DNA of 64,000 nucleotides from Actinernus sp. WN-2022 (taxonomy: Eukaryota > Cnidaria > Anthozoa > Actiniaria > Actinernidae), in the NCBI GenBank assembly GCA_030867875.1, contig JAOWCC010001368.1, forward strand, positions 2,790,965 to 2,854,964. The letters run 5' to 3'. The notes beneath the pieces are model-generated. The model did not search any database, was not told where the DNA came from, and was given only the letters and a program-made list of their open reading frames with translations. The position numbers and the translations under genes were made by a program. Below, piece by piece: positions 53,207 to 63,972 of the stretch; the stretch's first letter is position 1; every line of letters begins with the position of its first letter.

Positions 53207-54653
53207 GTGATCAGAGAGACTCATGTAGTTTTACATTTTGGTTTGCTTTCCCTTTGTACAACAATAAGTGGTTTAGAATGAAGTACTTTTCAAAGCACAG
53301 AAAGCAACTTTGTTTATACGGCTTTTTAGTTTTGGTTATGAAAAACAAAGTGTTGAATTATACCACATTCACAACAACTTAGCCCACATCGCATTTTATA
53401 ATTAGCGGATGCACATACTACCAAGTGCCGAGAAACGAATTATATGCTTCACTAGAAAACACATTTAAAATATCCTTAAAGAAAACTCATGATGACCAAA
53501 TTTTAACCCTTATACTTATGCCAGATACCAAAATTGCAAGAAGAGCAGATCTCGCATTATAAGTAACTTCCCCCTGTTTCTACAAAAAATAATGTAATAT
53601 ACTTTCCCCTATAACAAGATTTAGTATTCATCTTCTTAGTCATTATTTATTTATTGGATACAATACTGATGCCATTTTCTCTGAGAGATCATTAAGGTAT
53701 GGTGTCCTTCACAGTTCAGTGCTGGGTCCTCTTCTTTTTTCCCTCTTTTCAGCAATTGGAGGATGGGATTATCTCGCATGGCGTCAACTGTATGATGTAC
53801 GCAGACGACATACAGTTATACGTATTTATTGACGCCCAACTTGATCGTGCCAATGTTTTGTCTCTGCTTGAACTGTGCACGAAGGACATTGTTACTTGGT
53901 GTACGAAGAATGGCCTCGTGTGCAATTATTTCTTGGTTTTCACTAGAACCAGGAGCCCATAACCAGGAGCGTTCATATCTCTTACATAGCTGTCACAGCG
54001 TGTTGACAAGTTGGGCTATTTTTAGATCATTTTTCCAATTAGTGGATTGCACCAGTAGCGAAACAAAATATGCCTCATTAGCTACTTTTGTTATACCAAC
54101 AACATGGCTGCTACGCTTTTGTGATTTTATTCCCTTAGGAATAATTGCAACCCAAGAATAGCGGGAAGCCGTTCTAAAAATAACCTAACTTGCGAAAACG
54201 CTGTGACATTGGCCAAGTATGCGGGATGGACGCTCCTAGTTATGGGCTCCTGCTAGAACTTAACGCTCCTTATAAGTGGCGTACTGGGAGAAAGGGGGGG
54301 GGGAGGGGGGCAGTTACTTCCCCCTTCCCGTCTGTCCAGTTCCAGAAGAGAGATTGACAGAAGTCATCAATGACAATGTCCCAGAATTCATCATTTTGCC
54401 CCTCGAACACCCCCCCCCCCCCCCATTTTCAGGACCTCCATATGCGTATATTCATAAATACCAGCGGCAAGATGGGTTATTAACACCTCTATGTACTGTT
54501 GTATTTATGAATATTTAACATCAGAATGAGACTAGTGTTGAATAAATGCGTCTGTAGTCATCCCATCCAGCGGTAATTCTTGAATGCAAAAGTGGACTAT
54601 TGGCCAAACATGTTATTGCAATATGGCATTTTAGTGCAAATGTTTTATTTTAG
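53207..54653. other. Spacer intron between blocks B and C (type 2 spacer)
   Basis: It is shorter than the A/B and C/D spacers and lacks the TTAA-type and foldback elements. It holds about 180 bp of conserved post-exon-9 sequence, a unique AT-rich stretch, a LINE reverse-transcriptase fragment (53698-53925), and long G and C runs near 54292 and 54408. The 170 bp before exon C1 match the sequence following the satellite at 17420, showing that the same spacer type precedes block A. Confidence 0.75.
53698..53925 (+). pseudogene. LINE reverse transcriptase fragment
   Basis: SVLGPLLFSLF and, in another frame, GVNCMMYADDIQLYV with the catalytic YADD motif of non-LTR reverse transcriptases (finger/palm region). 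At least one frameshift lies between the two pieces, around 53740-53755. Only about 75 codons remain, so it is a dead fragment. It is similar in style to CR1/Jockey-type LINEs, without a firm family call. Confidence 0.8.
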
Positions 54654-54767
54654 ATGTTGACGAATGTAAGAAGAAACCTTGTATCAATGGTGGCACATGT
54701 ACGAACACTGTTGGAAGTTATACATGTTCTTGTACTGCTGGCTGGATAGCACATGACTGCGATCAAG
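54654..54767 (+). CDS. EGF-like exon C1 (type 1)
   Basis: The acceptor is TTATTTTAG and the donor G|GTAAAT; phase 1-1. It has TVGSY where the other type 1 exons have TDG, a GAT to GTT change, and ends DCDQG as in A1. Confidence 0.9.
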
Positions 54768-54897
54768 GTAAATAAAATTGTTTCAAAAACTATACTTAAT
54801 AATTCATGAGGTAATTCATGAGGTGATGTTTTTAATCTTATAAGACACATAGTCCGTAGCCAATGAAAGGTATGTTTTTTATTTCTTTTTTTTTCAG

Positions 54898-55011
54898 ACC
54901 GAAATGAGTGTCTAAATAAACCATGCGCAAACGGTGGAAGTTGTACGAACTCTCCTGGAAGCTACTCATGTGCCTGTGTGACTGGCTGGACGGGACAACA
55001 CTGTGACAAAG
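54898..55011 (+). CDS. EGF-like exon C2 (type 2)
   Basis: The acceptor is a T run plus CAG and the donor G|GTAGAA; phase 1-1. It opens DRNECLNKPC and is protein-identical to A2. Confidence 0.9.
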
Positions 55012-55108
55012 GTAGAACAGTCACCCATGCTTTGTTAGACTGGGAGGGTAGCATTGCATCGGCTTTATAAGAGATTTTTAGATTTATGAGAGTGTTTTAC
55101 GTTGTGAA

Positions 55109-55390
55109 GTATAACACGAGGAGCTGTTTTAGAAGTGATTTCTAAGTACAGTGAGACGGGGTTGAAAACCGAGGAAAAACCGAGGATTTCCAACCCCTTC
55201 TCACTGTATTTAGAAACGCGCTTCTAAAACATCCTCATGTTTTGCATGGCTTCTCAAACTCCATTTTAATGATAAAATTAGCAATCTAAAAGTCATGAAA
55301 TGCGAGCTGTATTTGGAAACGATTTCTAAATACTCGGCATAGTCATGATTTCAATTGTATTCACCTGATGAATTATTAATGAGTTTGAGA
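55109..55390. mobile_element. Palindromic MITE-like insertion in intron 2 of block C
   Basis: The counterpart of 18035-18316 with a few base changes. It is absent from blocks B and D at the same place, so it marks the A/C lineage. Confidence 0.65.
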
Positions 55391-55394
55391 AACA

Positions 55395-55630
55395 CCTCAC
55401 TGGTTAGCTCAGTTGGTTGTTCACGGTCCACGGTCTAACGTGCCGGAGATCGCGGGTTCGAAACGCTGTGGCCGCGCCCTGGGCAGGGACTTATAAGCTG
55501 TTGGTCTTGCCTCCTTCCACTTCTAATCAATACGAGGGGGACGTGAAAGAACCTGATGTGCCGATTTGAGTAGGGGGATTGTCTCCCGGCACAACAGCCA
55601 GGTATTGTGAAGGTACTAACTATCACTTGT
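55395..55630 (+). mobile_element. tRNA-derived SINE in intron 2 of block C
   Basis: The A box is GGTTAGCTCAGTTGG and the B box GGGTTCGAAAC, without the 380-bp insertion seen in block A. It ends near ACTAACTATCACTTGTG and lacks the CTCATGATTG tail of the other copies. Confidence 0.6.
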
Positions 55631-55731
55631 GAAGCGCAGTTGAATATTTATATATAGAATTTGCGCTATTAATATATATGAATACCTTTAATGTTATATA
55701 TAAAACTATATATTTTTAATTAATTCTTCAG

Positions 55732-55845
55732 ATGTAGACGAGTGTATTTCCAAACCTTGTGCTAACGGTGGAACATGTTCTAACAGTATTGGTAGTTACT
55801 CGTGTCTTTGTACAGTTAGTTGGAAAGGAAGCACTTGTAAGCAAG
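55732..55845 (+). CDS. EGF-like exon C3 (type 3)
   Basis: The acceptor is TTCTTCAG and the donor G|GTACAT; phase 1-1. It is protein-identical to A3. Confidence 0.9.
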
Positions 55846-56041
55846 GTACATATCCATATCTCCTATATAGGTATTACGGCGTTTTCGCAAGTTGGGCTAT
55901 TTTTAGATTTTAGTAATTTTTCCCTCCAATTGGTGGTTGCACCAGACGAGTGGTGGAGCAAAAGATGTGTCATTAGCTACTTTTGTTATTCCAACCAACT
56001 GCGGCTACGCTTTTGTGATCATTTTTTAATTCCAAAATAGC

Positions 56042-56250
56042 TAGCCTGCGAATACAGCCGTTTCGCATCTGGAACCACAATCAAAACGTGGCTCGTACAT
56101 GATAATTAGGCATACTAGCCAATCAAATAACGCGTCCAGATCCTTGCCGCAAACGTCATCAGTATGGAATGTTCCATCTCAAGACGCAGACGTCTCTCTC
56201 GGGGGATACGTTTTGATTGTGGTTCCCGATGCGAGACGATTCGCAGGCTA
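56042..56250. mobile_element. Mutator-like element in intron 3 of block C, one arm lost
   Basis: It starts TAGCCTGCGAATACAGCC, ends TCGCAGGCTA and is flanked by perfect 9-bp CAAAATAGC copies (56033-56041 and 56251-56259). Compared with 19611-20176, the left long arm and the TTAA-rich core are missing, while the right arm remains. Confidence 0.75.
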
Positions 56251-56403
56251 CAAAATAGCGGGAAACTGTTCTAAAAGTATACAGGATGGACGATCCTGGT
56301 TATGGGCTCCTGTCGCTCGGTTAGCAATTAAATACTGTTCTTGTTATCGATAATGGTAAGGAATAGAAAACTGACATTACTTCTTCTTCGTCCTTTTTCT
56401 AAG

Positions 56404-56517
56404 ATGTTGACGAATGCCAGAAGAACCCGTGTTTAAATGGAGGGAAGTGTTCTAACACGATAGGGGACTTCAACTGCGCATGCGCCACAGGATGGAAGGG
56501 AAAGAAGTGCGGTGAAG
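56404..56517 (+). CDS. EGF-like exon C4 (type 4)
   Basis: The acceptor is TTTTTCTAAG and the donor G|GTACGG; phase 1-1. It has CLNGGKC as in A4, but [10 protein letters not shown] at the end as in D4, so it is a mixture of the two lineages. Confidence 0.9.
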
Positions 56518-57041
56518 GTACGGCTTGTACACAATGACTTGTCACTCAACAGCTAGTGTCTTGAATATCATTAGCATTTCCGCCAAGTGAAATCAAAGGA
56601 GAATATTTTGAATTTCTGTGATGTAATGAACTGAAATGCAGCAATCGTGAGTGAAATGACGAAACATAAAGTTTTGTTGTCACTATAAACTGTTGAAGTA
56701 GTGCTTGGATAGCCTTAAAGAAGTAGAACTTTATCCTCCTTTTGCAACATTGCTAACAATATTGGGTGGCTTGAGCGCAATGTGTGTGGTCACCCATACT
56801 GTCAGATAATATGTAATGCGTTGTGTAATAGTAACAAACCCATCAAAGCAAGCTGAAAGGAAACCTCCACTGTGAAACAAATGTTCCTTATGGATACCTA
56901 AATCTTGTATTGGTGTGTTTGTCTCCTGTATACACGAAACTTCAGTTATGGACCTATTTACTCATTTGAATTCCCCGCCCAAAGTTGTCTTGGATTTTAC
57001 GACGTCACACGGTTGCGACGTCACACTGAGCTAAAAATAGA

Positions 57042-57266
57042 AAGCTTAAGCACCAGACGTCGGAAGTAAAATTTCTCTCTTTTCGCGCATTTTGACGGCA
57101 TCGCGTCGTAAAGTCAAGTCACAAACGTCAAAACCAGGGTCTTGCCGTCCGTGTTGATCGTCCAGAAACGTACACGAGGTGAACAAAATTTTAACTCCGT
57201 TATTTATCCGGTCTTCTCTCGGTCCAGTGGCGTCCCTGCTGTCAAAAACGTCTGTTGCTTAAGCTT
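57042..57266. mobile_element. Foldback element in intron 4 of block C only
   Basis: The ends AAGCTTAAGCACCAGACGT and ACGTCTGTTGCTTAAGCTT are inverses with one mismatch. Blocks A and B lack the segment at this place. It has no ORF; the family is unknown. Confidence 0.7.
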
Positions 57267-57496
57267 GTCTTCTGGCATTGGGGTAACCGTGTGACGTCAT
57301 AAAATCCAAGATGGCGACGCGCGGGAAATTCAAATGAGTTTTATGGACAGCACAATGGGTTCGTAAGTGACATCTAGTGTACGATTTACAGGAAACCAAC
57401 ACAGCAATAGGCAGGCGTAAGAAGTGTTTGAGAGCAAACACTGTTTTGTTTTCAATAGAAGTTCCCTTTGAAAACCCGCCTTTAATATTTCCACAG

Positions 57497-57610
57497 ATAT
57501 AGACGAATGTCAGAATGGTCCATGTCAACACGGTGGCACGTGCACTAATCTGCCAGGTGACTACAGCTGTAAGTGTCCTGACCAATGGCAAGCCAAGAAC
57601 TGCGACCAAG
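57497..57610 (+). CDS. EGF-like exon C5 (type 5)
   Basis: The acceptor is TTTCCACAG and the donor G|GTAACG; phase 1-1. It is protein-identical to B5 (DYSCKCPDQW). Confidence 0.9.
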
Positions 57611-58328
57611 GTAACGCGCATACATAGAGTAGATTTCATATGGGTGGCACTCAACGGCACGGTTACTCTACGGCATACCGTGACTTTGAAATTGATTCCC
57701 TATTGTTTTCCCTGCTGATGCAATCAAAGTACAGAGTTACTGTACGGTATAGCCTACTAGCGGCTCTTATGGGTGTCTGTTAAAAAATTGTTTTCGGATT
57801 GGGCTACCTGTGGCATGTCGTTAAAATGGGGCGAGGAGAAATGGGAAGGAGGGGGGAGGGGAGGGAAAGGGGAGTCAAGGAAATGTTGATCGCGTACCAC
57901 AGGTAGCCCAATTCAAGAACAAATTAGTAAAAGAACGCCCATAGGAGCCGCTAGTTGGCTAGGTACAGCAAAGGTAGAGCGGATTGTGGTTACCGTACGG
58001 CATGCCGTGACTTTGAGATGGTTTCCCTATACTGTTTTTTGTCCTGCTGATCCGATCAAATTACAGAATTACGGTACAGCACGGTTATAGTACGGTTACG
58101 GTAAGGCTACGGACATACCGTAGTTTGTCCCACTCATCTGCTCCCCTAATTACGTTAGTCACTGAGTCAAGGGATACGTTACAGAAAGATTATGTTCGCC
58201 ATCACAATGACTGGCTGCTCGGGTATGTGAGTAGGAGAGGAGTTACCGAGGTTGTGAATGGTGAACGTATGCCAACGGACTCAAGCGTGCCTTTGACACG
58301 TTAAATATATATATTTCCTTTTTCAAAG

Positions 58329-58442
58329 ACGTGGATGAGTGTCTCAGGGATCCTTGTCAGAACGGCGGATCGTGTACCAACGTATTAGGAGCTTACACGT
58401 GTACGTGTGTGGCCGGGTGGACTGGCACTAACTGTGCACAAG
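58329..58442 (+). CDS. EGF-like exon C6 (type 6)
   Basis: The acceptor is CCTTTTTCAAAG and the donor G|GTAATG; phase 1-1. It has [13 protein letters not shown], combining A6's Ser with B6's VL. Confidence 0.9.
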
Positions 58443-58928
58443 GTAATGAATCTGCTTCGCTAGAGATACTGAGCTGCGTAACTTAACGCGCGGGGACTAA
58501 GCACGACAGCAGCGAATACAAACATATATCTATATTGTGCGAGTACCGTTTCTGCGAAGAATAAGAGTTTTATGGTAAGATTGAAGTACACAGCCCATTT
58601 CCTTCCGAAACTAAGAAAAAAACATGTTTTGAGCAGTGTAGTTTAAGTTTTGAACACTGTGATAAAATGTATCACGAACACAAGACATTGACCGGCACAA
58701 GATAGTGTTTACGGCGAAATTCCCACCGATTTACGCGTCAACTCTCGCATGCGGCCTAGTGATTCTACTCTGTCGCTGTGCTATTCTTGTTGCCACAGTT
58801 ATTTTTCCGCTGAAAACTGTGGGTGTGCTTTGAAGTCTTATAATCATAATCTGGCGATATTTCTGTATTTTATTCACCGACTTACGGTCTGTTAAATTCT
58901 ATAATCGTTTTTATGTTTTTTCTCTCAG

Positions 58929-59042
58929 ATGTGAATGAGTGCGTCAAAACTCCATGTTTCAACCTTGGCACGTGTACGAATACCGTTGGCAGTTACACCT
59001 GTACTTGTCGACCTGGGTGGAAGGGTTACAATTGTGACAAAG
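58929..59042 (+). CDS. EGF-like exon C7 (type 7), GC donor
   Basis: The acceptor is TTCTCTCAG; phase 1-1; the donor G|GCACGT is the same GC start as A7 and B7. It has TVGSY for TDGSY, the same GAT to GTT change at the same module position as in C1. Confidence 0.85.
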
Positions 59043-59144
59043 GCACGTTGTAGAGTTAACTCAAGACTTACCTATCACATTATAGTGGATGACTAGTTCC
59101 TTGAAAAACTAGTGTTGATCTGCGTCTGTGGGGAAGATAAACAC

Positions 59145-59330
59145 TGGTACAATTAACTAAAAGTCGATTAAGGTATGCTACCCGCCGTGAGAAGTGAGTA
59201 GCAGCTGACGTTTCGAGTGCTACTGAGCCCTTCGGCAGAAGAAACGAAGGGCTAGCGCTCAAAACGTCAGCTTCTACTCGCTTCTCACGGCCGTTAGCAA
59301 ACCTCAATCAACTTTCAGTTGATTATACCA
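59145..59330. repeat. Foldback element in intron 7 (block C copy)
   Basis: The third copy of the element at 22814-22993. It is closer to the block B copy (GCAGAAGAAACGAAGGGC shared) than to A. Confidence 0.7.
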
Positions 59331-59558
59331 CCATGGCCAGTGTATACCTGTAACATAGCGATCCGAGTACTTACTGAGTATCTCTGTCATTTTGTTCAGC
59401 GGTTGAATGATGGTTTTAGGGAACCTGCATTCTTATTTTCTTTCCATAGCATCCCCGTAGGCTTATAACAATGGTACAGAATTCTTTGCAACTTATCATT
59501 TTTGTTTTATAGTTTACGTTTGTACGTCACGAGCATTAACTTTCAACAATTTATTTAG

Positions 59559-59672
59559 ATGTGGATGAATGTCAAAAGAACCCCTGCAAACACAAAGGCA
59601 CGTGTGCGAACACTCAGGGCAGCTACTCGTGCGCATGCGTAGTCGCGTGGAAAGGACACGATTGCGAAGAAG
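59559..59672 (+). CDS. EGF-like exon C8 (type 8)
   Basis: The acceptor is CAATTTATTTAG and the donor G|GTAGGC; phase 1-1. It is protein-identical to B8 (DCEEG). Confidence 0.9.
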
Positions 59673-59839
59673 GTAGGCTTTCATTTTAATATAGCCATAT
59701 CATTCGTATCTCTGAAGGGCAATGCAAACATTTAACCACCCAATACTTTAACATACCTATTGGTAAAAGTGGAACATCGTAAATTGTAGAGAAAAAGTAT
59801 CCTGTGTTTTGTTTCTAATATTTAATGTTCCCTTTACAG

Positions 59840-59953
59840 ATGTAGATGAGTGCCTAAAGAAGCCCTGTGCTCATGGCGGAGTTTGTACCAACTCTATCGG
59901 GAGTTACTCCTGCGCATGCCCAGTTCAATGGACGGGACAGGACTGCGAACAAG
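59840..59953 (+). CDS. EGF-like exon C9 (type 9)
   Basis: The acceptor is CCCTTTACAG and the donor G|GTGATC; phase 1-1. It is protein-identical to B9. Confidence 0.9.
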
Positions 59954-60421
59954 GTGATCAGAGAGACTCATGTAGTTTTACATTTTGATTTGCTTTCCCT
60001 TTGTACAACAATAAGTGGTTTAGAATAAAGTACTTTTCAAATCACAGAAAGCAACTTTGTTTATACGGCTTTTTAGTTCTAGTTATGAAAACAAAGTGTT
60101 GAATTATACCACTTATACCTCATTCACAACACTTAGCCCACATCACAAGCACAGGGGACCCCTCATCTTTCCTTCATCCCCCCTCCCCCTCCCCATGCGC
60201 TTGCCACGCAAGCTAACAGTAACTAAACCGGCCTGTTTTGCAAAAGGTGTTGAGAATTTCCAGCCTCCAACTTGAATGTGTTCAGTTACACACAGTTAGA
60301 ATGCAATACCTCGCACAGGTTGTGTAGTTCTACATTAGCACATTTTAAAACTAGTTTAGAGCCAGAAGTGGAAGCAGAAGTGTAAGAAAGTAATGTTCTT
60401 ACTAGTGAAAAGGACGGTTAA

Positions 60422-61439
60422 CCCTTTCACTCCCAAGAGTGCCATATGGCACTATTACTGGTTACTTGCTTTGAGGGTTTAAGTCTGACTAAGTTTAGAG
60501 AGCAAGGCGCTGAGATTCCCTGACACACCTTAATGTATAGACAAATGATCCTATTGAACTGCATTAGGCATATTAAAAATGAATAATTTCATCTAAATCC
60601 TCCTTTCTTTGCATAAGTTAACTATAGTTGACATTATTTCACTTCAGAAAAAGGGACTAAAATGACAGTTACAGAAAAAAAAATTCTCCTCAGATTCTAA
60701 ATGTTCTCACAAAAATGCATATTTCACATAAAATTCAGAGTTTCATGTTTGTACTAACCTCACTTTCTGTCTCCCAACACCTAAACTTGCCCAGAACCAA
60801 GCCATTCTGTCCACAAGCACTTCACAGCAAGCTAAATTCATCCATAATGACCGCTAAGCATGCCGGGAAATCCTACCAAACAGCGACATGGCCCTTCCCC
60901 CATCTTCACCTTCAAAATATACACTAAGTCTAAAGCCATTTCGACCTAATAACTTCATATTGGAATCAATGGCATGTAAATATTGTCCAATATTCCAAAA
61001 AAGCTATGATAGGTGGCTCCAGACCCCCATTTATAAAACCCACACTAAAGTGACAGAAGAAGTCCTAGCCCATTCACGAGTGGGAAATGAAGCTCGTTCT
61101 CCATCACAATAACACTGGCACAGACTCGGTTCTTTGAGAAAGTGCTGATTGAAGCTCTCATTAGACTTAATGATGTCATCCAGCATTCTATAAATGGCGA
61201 AAAAGGCTTTAAAAAGCCTTAAATTCTGTATTCCCCAAAACAAACTTCCCTCCAGCTCCGTAGAGATCTGACGTCACATATACAAAATGGCCGACAAAAT
61301 ACTTTGAGCCCCCAGTATTATAGGTCAGTTAAAAATTCCATGGTAACAGTGACTACAGTTTTCTTAGGGGGGGAGGGTTTGTTCAGTGCAGTCTAGAAAG
61401 AGCCAGAAATCAGTTAAAAGCCCTTGGGGCTCAAAAGGG
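60422..61439. mobile_element. TTAA-type (piggyBac-like) nonautonomous element
   Basis: CCCTTTCACTCCCAAGAG follows TTAA at 60418-60421, and GGGGCTCAAAAGGG is followed by TTAA at 61440-61443. The CCCTTT/AAAGGG ends with TTAA duplication are typical of piggyBac-type elements. About 1 kb, no transposase. The A/B spacer keeps the interior and right end but not the left end. Confidence 0.6.
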
Positions 61440-61532
61440 TTAATTAACAGGTTTTCACTGGAATGTAAGCGACGGAAGCACGAGGGAAGCACGACGGAAG
61501 CACGACGGAAGCAGAAACAGAACGTGGGAATT

Positions 61533-62012
61533 AACCTCGTTTCCCAGGTGTCTTTATGTGCCTAATCAAAGATAGCGTCGAAAGTACCCCTGGTACGGGA
61601 TTGTGGCATTCGGCCGCTGATTGGCTAGACGTTTCGCGCGCGCTGATTGGAGAATTTCGAATAGCGCGTGCATTTTTGATTAAAAAAATGAACTGGTGAT
61701 GTCGTCTTTCGCATTGCGCGTTCAAAATTCGTTGAAAACAACTACAAATTCATCAGAACTTAGAGTTTTTGGCTTTTTTAATACTCACTTCGCAACTGGG
61801 TACACGTAGAACAATGTGAAGTGTGATCCCAATGAATTCCAACCGTAACCGCTAACCGTTCTCCAGCGATGATGAATCCAAGATGGCGGATGCTCTTCAA
61901 AATATGCCCACATATTGGGCATATTTTTGGGTCACATGACCAGCCTGTACCAGGGGTACTTTCGACGACGCCATCTTTGATTAGGCACGTAAAGACCCCT
62001 GGGAACGAGGTT
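61533..62012. mobile_element. Foldback element, uninterrupted copy
   Basis: The arms AACCTCGTTTCCCAGG and CCTGGGAACGAGGTT continue inward through the CTAATCAAAGAT / ATCTTTGATTAG pairs. It contains GCCTGTACC once near 61943, the empty target site of the Mutator-like element at 26050-28771. Confidence 0.7.
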
Positions 62013-62380
62013 GCGTGGGAAGAAGGAAAACTTCCGTTCCTTATGCTTCTGCCGAGCTTACGCTTGAGTTAGATTTCCGTTTCTTGAGACTTCACTAGAA
62101 CTTAATACTCCTTATAAGTGTCGTATAGGGGGGGGGGGGGGGGGGCACAGTAATCCCAGAATTCATCATTTTGCCCTCCTATCAATGACAATGTCCTATA
62201 ATTTAATCATCCCCCCCCCCCCCCCACCATTTTCAGGACCTCCATATCCTGCATATATTCATAAATACCAATGCGTCTGTAGCCATCGCACCCAGCGGTG
62301 ATTCTTGGATGCAAAACTGGACTATTGGCCAAACATGTTATTGCAATATGGCATTTTAGTCCATTTTTTATTTATTTTAG

Positions 62381-62494
62381 ATGTTGACGAATGTAAGAAG
62401 AAACCTTGTATTAATGGTGGCACATGTACGAACACAGATGGGAGTTATACATGTTCTTGTACTGCTGGCTGGATAGCACATGACTGCGATAAAG
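62381..62494 (+). CDS. EGF-like exon D1 (type 1)
   Basis: The acceptor is TTTATTTTAG and the donor G|GTAATA; phase 1-1. It has TDGSY and ends DCDKG like B1. Confidence 0.9.
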
Positions 62495-62878
62495 GTAATA
62501 AAATGTTATCTTGTACCCGAAGCGTCCATCTTCCATACTTCCTCTGCAATGCAGCCTTTTTTGCAGACTGGGTTATTTTTAGAATTTGTTTCCGTTAGAT
62601 AATCACAAGGGATTGCGTAATTTAATTTAAATGATGTAGCCGCCATGCTACATCAAGAGAAGCTAAACGAGGCCTCTTTTGTTAACAACATGCCACGACG
62701 AAAGCGAACAATTAGAAATGAAATCTAAAGATTACGCGGTCTGCCAAAACGCTGCATCACGAATATCTGACAGATGGACGCTCCTGGTAATGCCTCCTAC
62801 TTGTTGTCATCTTATAAGACACGTAGTCCGTAGCCAGTGAATAGAGGGTGGGAATATTTTGTATTTCTTTTTTTTCAG

Positions 62879-62992
62879 ACCGAAACGAGTGCCTAACTAA
62901 ACCATGCGCAAACGGTGGAAGTTGTACGAACTCTCCTGGAAGCTACTCATGTGCCTGTGTGACTGGCTGGACGGGACAACACTGTGACAAAG
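62879..62992 (+). CDS. EGF-like exon D2 (type 2)
   Basis: The acceptor is a T run plus CAG and the donor G|GTAGAA; phase 1-1. It opens DRNECLTKPC and is protein-identical to B2. Confidence 0.9.
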
Positions 62993-63098
62993 GTAGAACA
63001 GTCACCCATGCTTTGTTAGACTGGGATGGTAGCATTAAATGAATTATAAGAGATTTTTAGATTTATGAGAGTGTTTTACGTTGTGAAACAATATTACC

Positions 63099-63306
63099 GC
63101 CTCACTGGTTAGCTCAGTTGGTAGATCACGGTCTAGATTGCAGGAGTTCGAAACCCTGTGGCCGCTTCCTTGGGCCGGGACATATAAACTGTTAACCCGC
63201 TTGTAATCATGTTGTGTTATTTTTGTTAAAGAGTAGGGATTGTCTCCCGACACAACAGCCTGGTATTCTGATGTATTAACAATCACTCATGATTCCAAAC
63301 TACACG
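63099..63306 (+). mobile_element. tRNA-derived SINE in intron 2 of block D
   Basis: The A box is GGTTAGCTCAGTTGG and the B box GAGTTCGAAACC, as in block B, with a small deletion just before the B box. The tail ends near CTCATGATTCCAAACTACAC. Confidence 0.6.
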
Positions 63307-63432
63307 GCAGCGCTTTGCTCTACAAAGTGCCCTTGTGAAGCGCAGTTGAATGTTTTTATATAGGATTGGCGCTATTAATATAAATGAATACCTTTAATGT
63401 TATATATAAAACTATATATTTTAATTCTTCAG

Positions 63433-63546
63433 ATGTAGACGAGTGTATTTCCAAACCTTGTGCTAACGGAGGAACATGCTCTAACAGTATTGGTAGTTAC
63501 TCGTGTCTTTGTACAGTTAGTTGGAAAGGAAGCACTTGTAAGCAAG
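63433..63546 (+). CDS. EGF-like exon D3 (type 3)
   Basis: The acceptor is TTCTTCAG and the donor G|GTACAT; phase 1-1. It is protein-identical to A3 and C3; one silent change (GGA for GGT). Confidence 0.9.
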
Positions 63547-63858
63547 GTACATCCATATATCTCCTATATAGGTATCACGGCGTTTTCGCAAGTTGGGCTA
63601 TTTTTAGATTTTAGTAATTTTCCCGCCAATTGGTGGGTTGCACCAGTGGTGGAGCAAAAGATGTGTCATTAACTACTTTTGTTATTCCAACCAACTGCGG
63701 CTACGCTTTGGTGATCATTTTTTAATTCCCCAAAATAGCGGGAAGCCGTTCTAAAAATAACCGTTAAAACGACATAGGTGGACGATGCTGGTTCTTGTTA
63801 TCGATAATGGGTAAGGAATAGAAAACTGACGTTACTTCTTCGTCGTCCTTTTTCTAAG

Positions 63859-63972
63859 ATGTTGACGAATGCCAGAAGAACCCGTGTTTACATGGAGGGA
63901 AGTGTTCTAACACGATAGGGGACTTCAACTGCGCATGCGCCACAGGATGGAAGGGAAAGAAGTGCGGTGAAG
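63859..63972 (+). CDS. EGF-like exon D4 (type 4)
   Basis: The acceptor is TTTTTCTAAG and the donor G|GTACGG; phase 1-1. It has CLHGGKC and [10 protein letters not shown]. It is the last exon in the window; the gene continues to the right. Confidence 0.9.

Larger units (their letters stand above)
54654..59953 (+). other. Block C of the EGF gene: nine exons
   Basis: Introns 1-8 measure 130, 720, 558, 979, 718, 486, 516 and 167 bp. Intron 2 holds the same palindromic element and SINE as block A. Intron 3 holds a one-armed copy of A's Mutator-like element. Intron 4 has its own foldback, and intron 5 the same purine-rich run as A (near 57835-57880). The close match to block A is the basis for the A+B/C+D dimer model. 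Confidence 0.85.
59954..62380. other. Spacer intron between blocks C and D (type 1 spacer)
   Basis: The same order as the A/B spacer without the 2.7-kb Mutator-like insertion: conserved post-exon-9 sequence, a TTAA-type element (60422-61439), a GAAGCACGAGG minisatellite, a foldback (61533-62012), then G and C runs near 62128 and 62210. I see no gene. Confidence 0.75.
62381..63972 (+). other. Block D of the EGF gene, cut by the window end
   Basis: Exons D1-D4 with introns of 384, 440 and 312 bp. Intron sequences follow block B (no palindromic element in intron 2, no Mutator-like element in intron 3). Exons 5-9 presumably follow beyond base 64000. Confidence 0.85.

Noticed and set aside
53699..53962. 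Intact reverse transcriptase gene in the B/C spacer
   Set aside because: Only a short YADD-bearing fragment with a frameshift; no endonuclease or remaining RT domain nearby.
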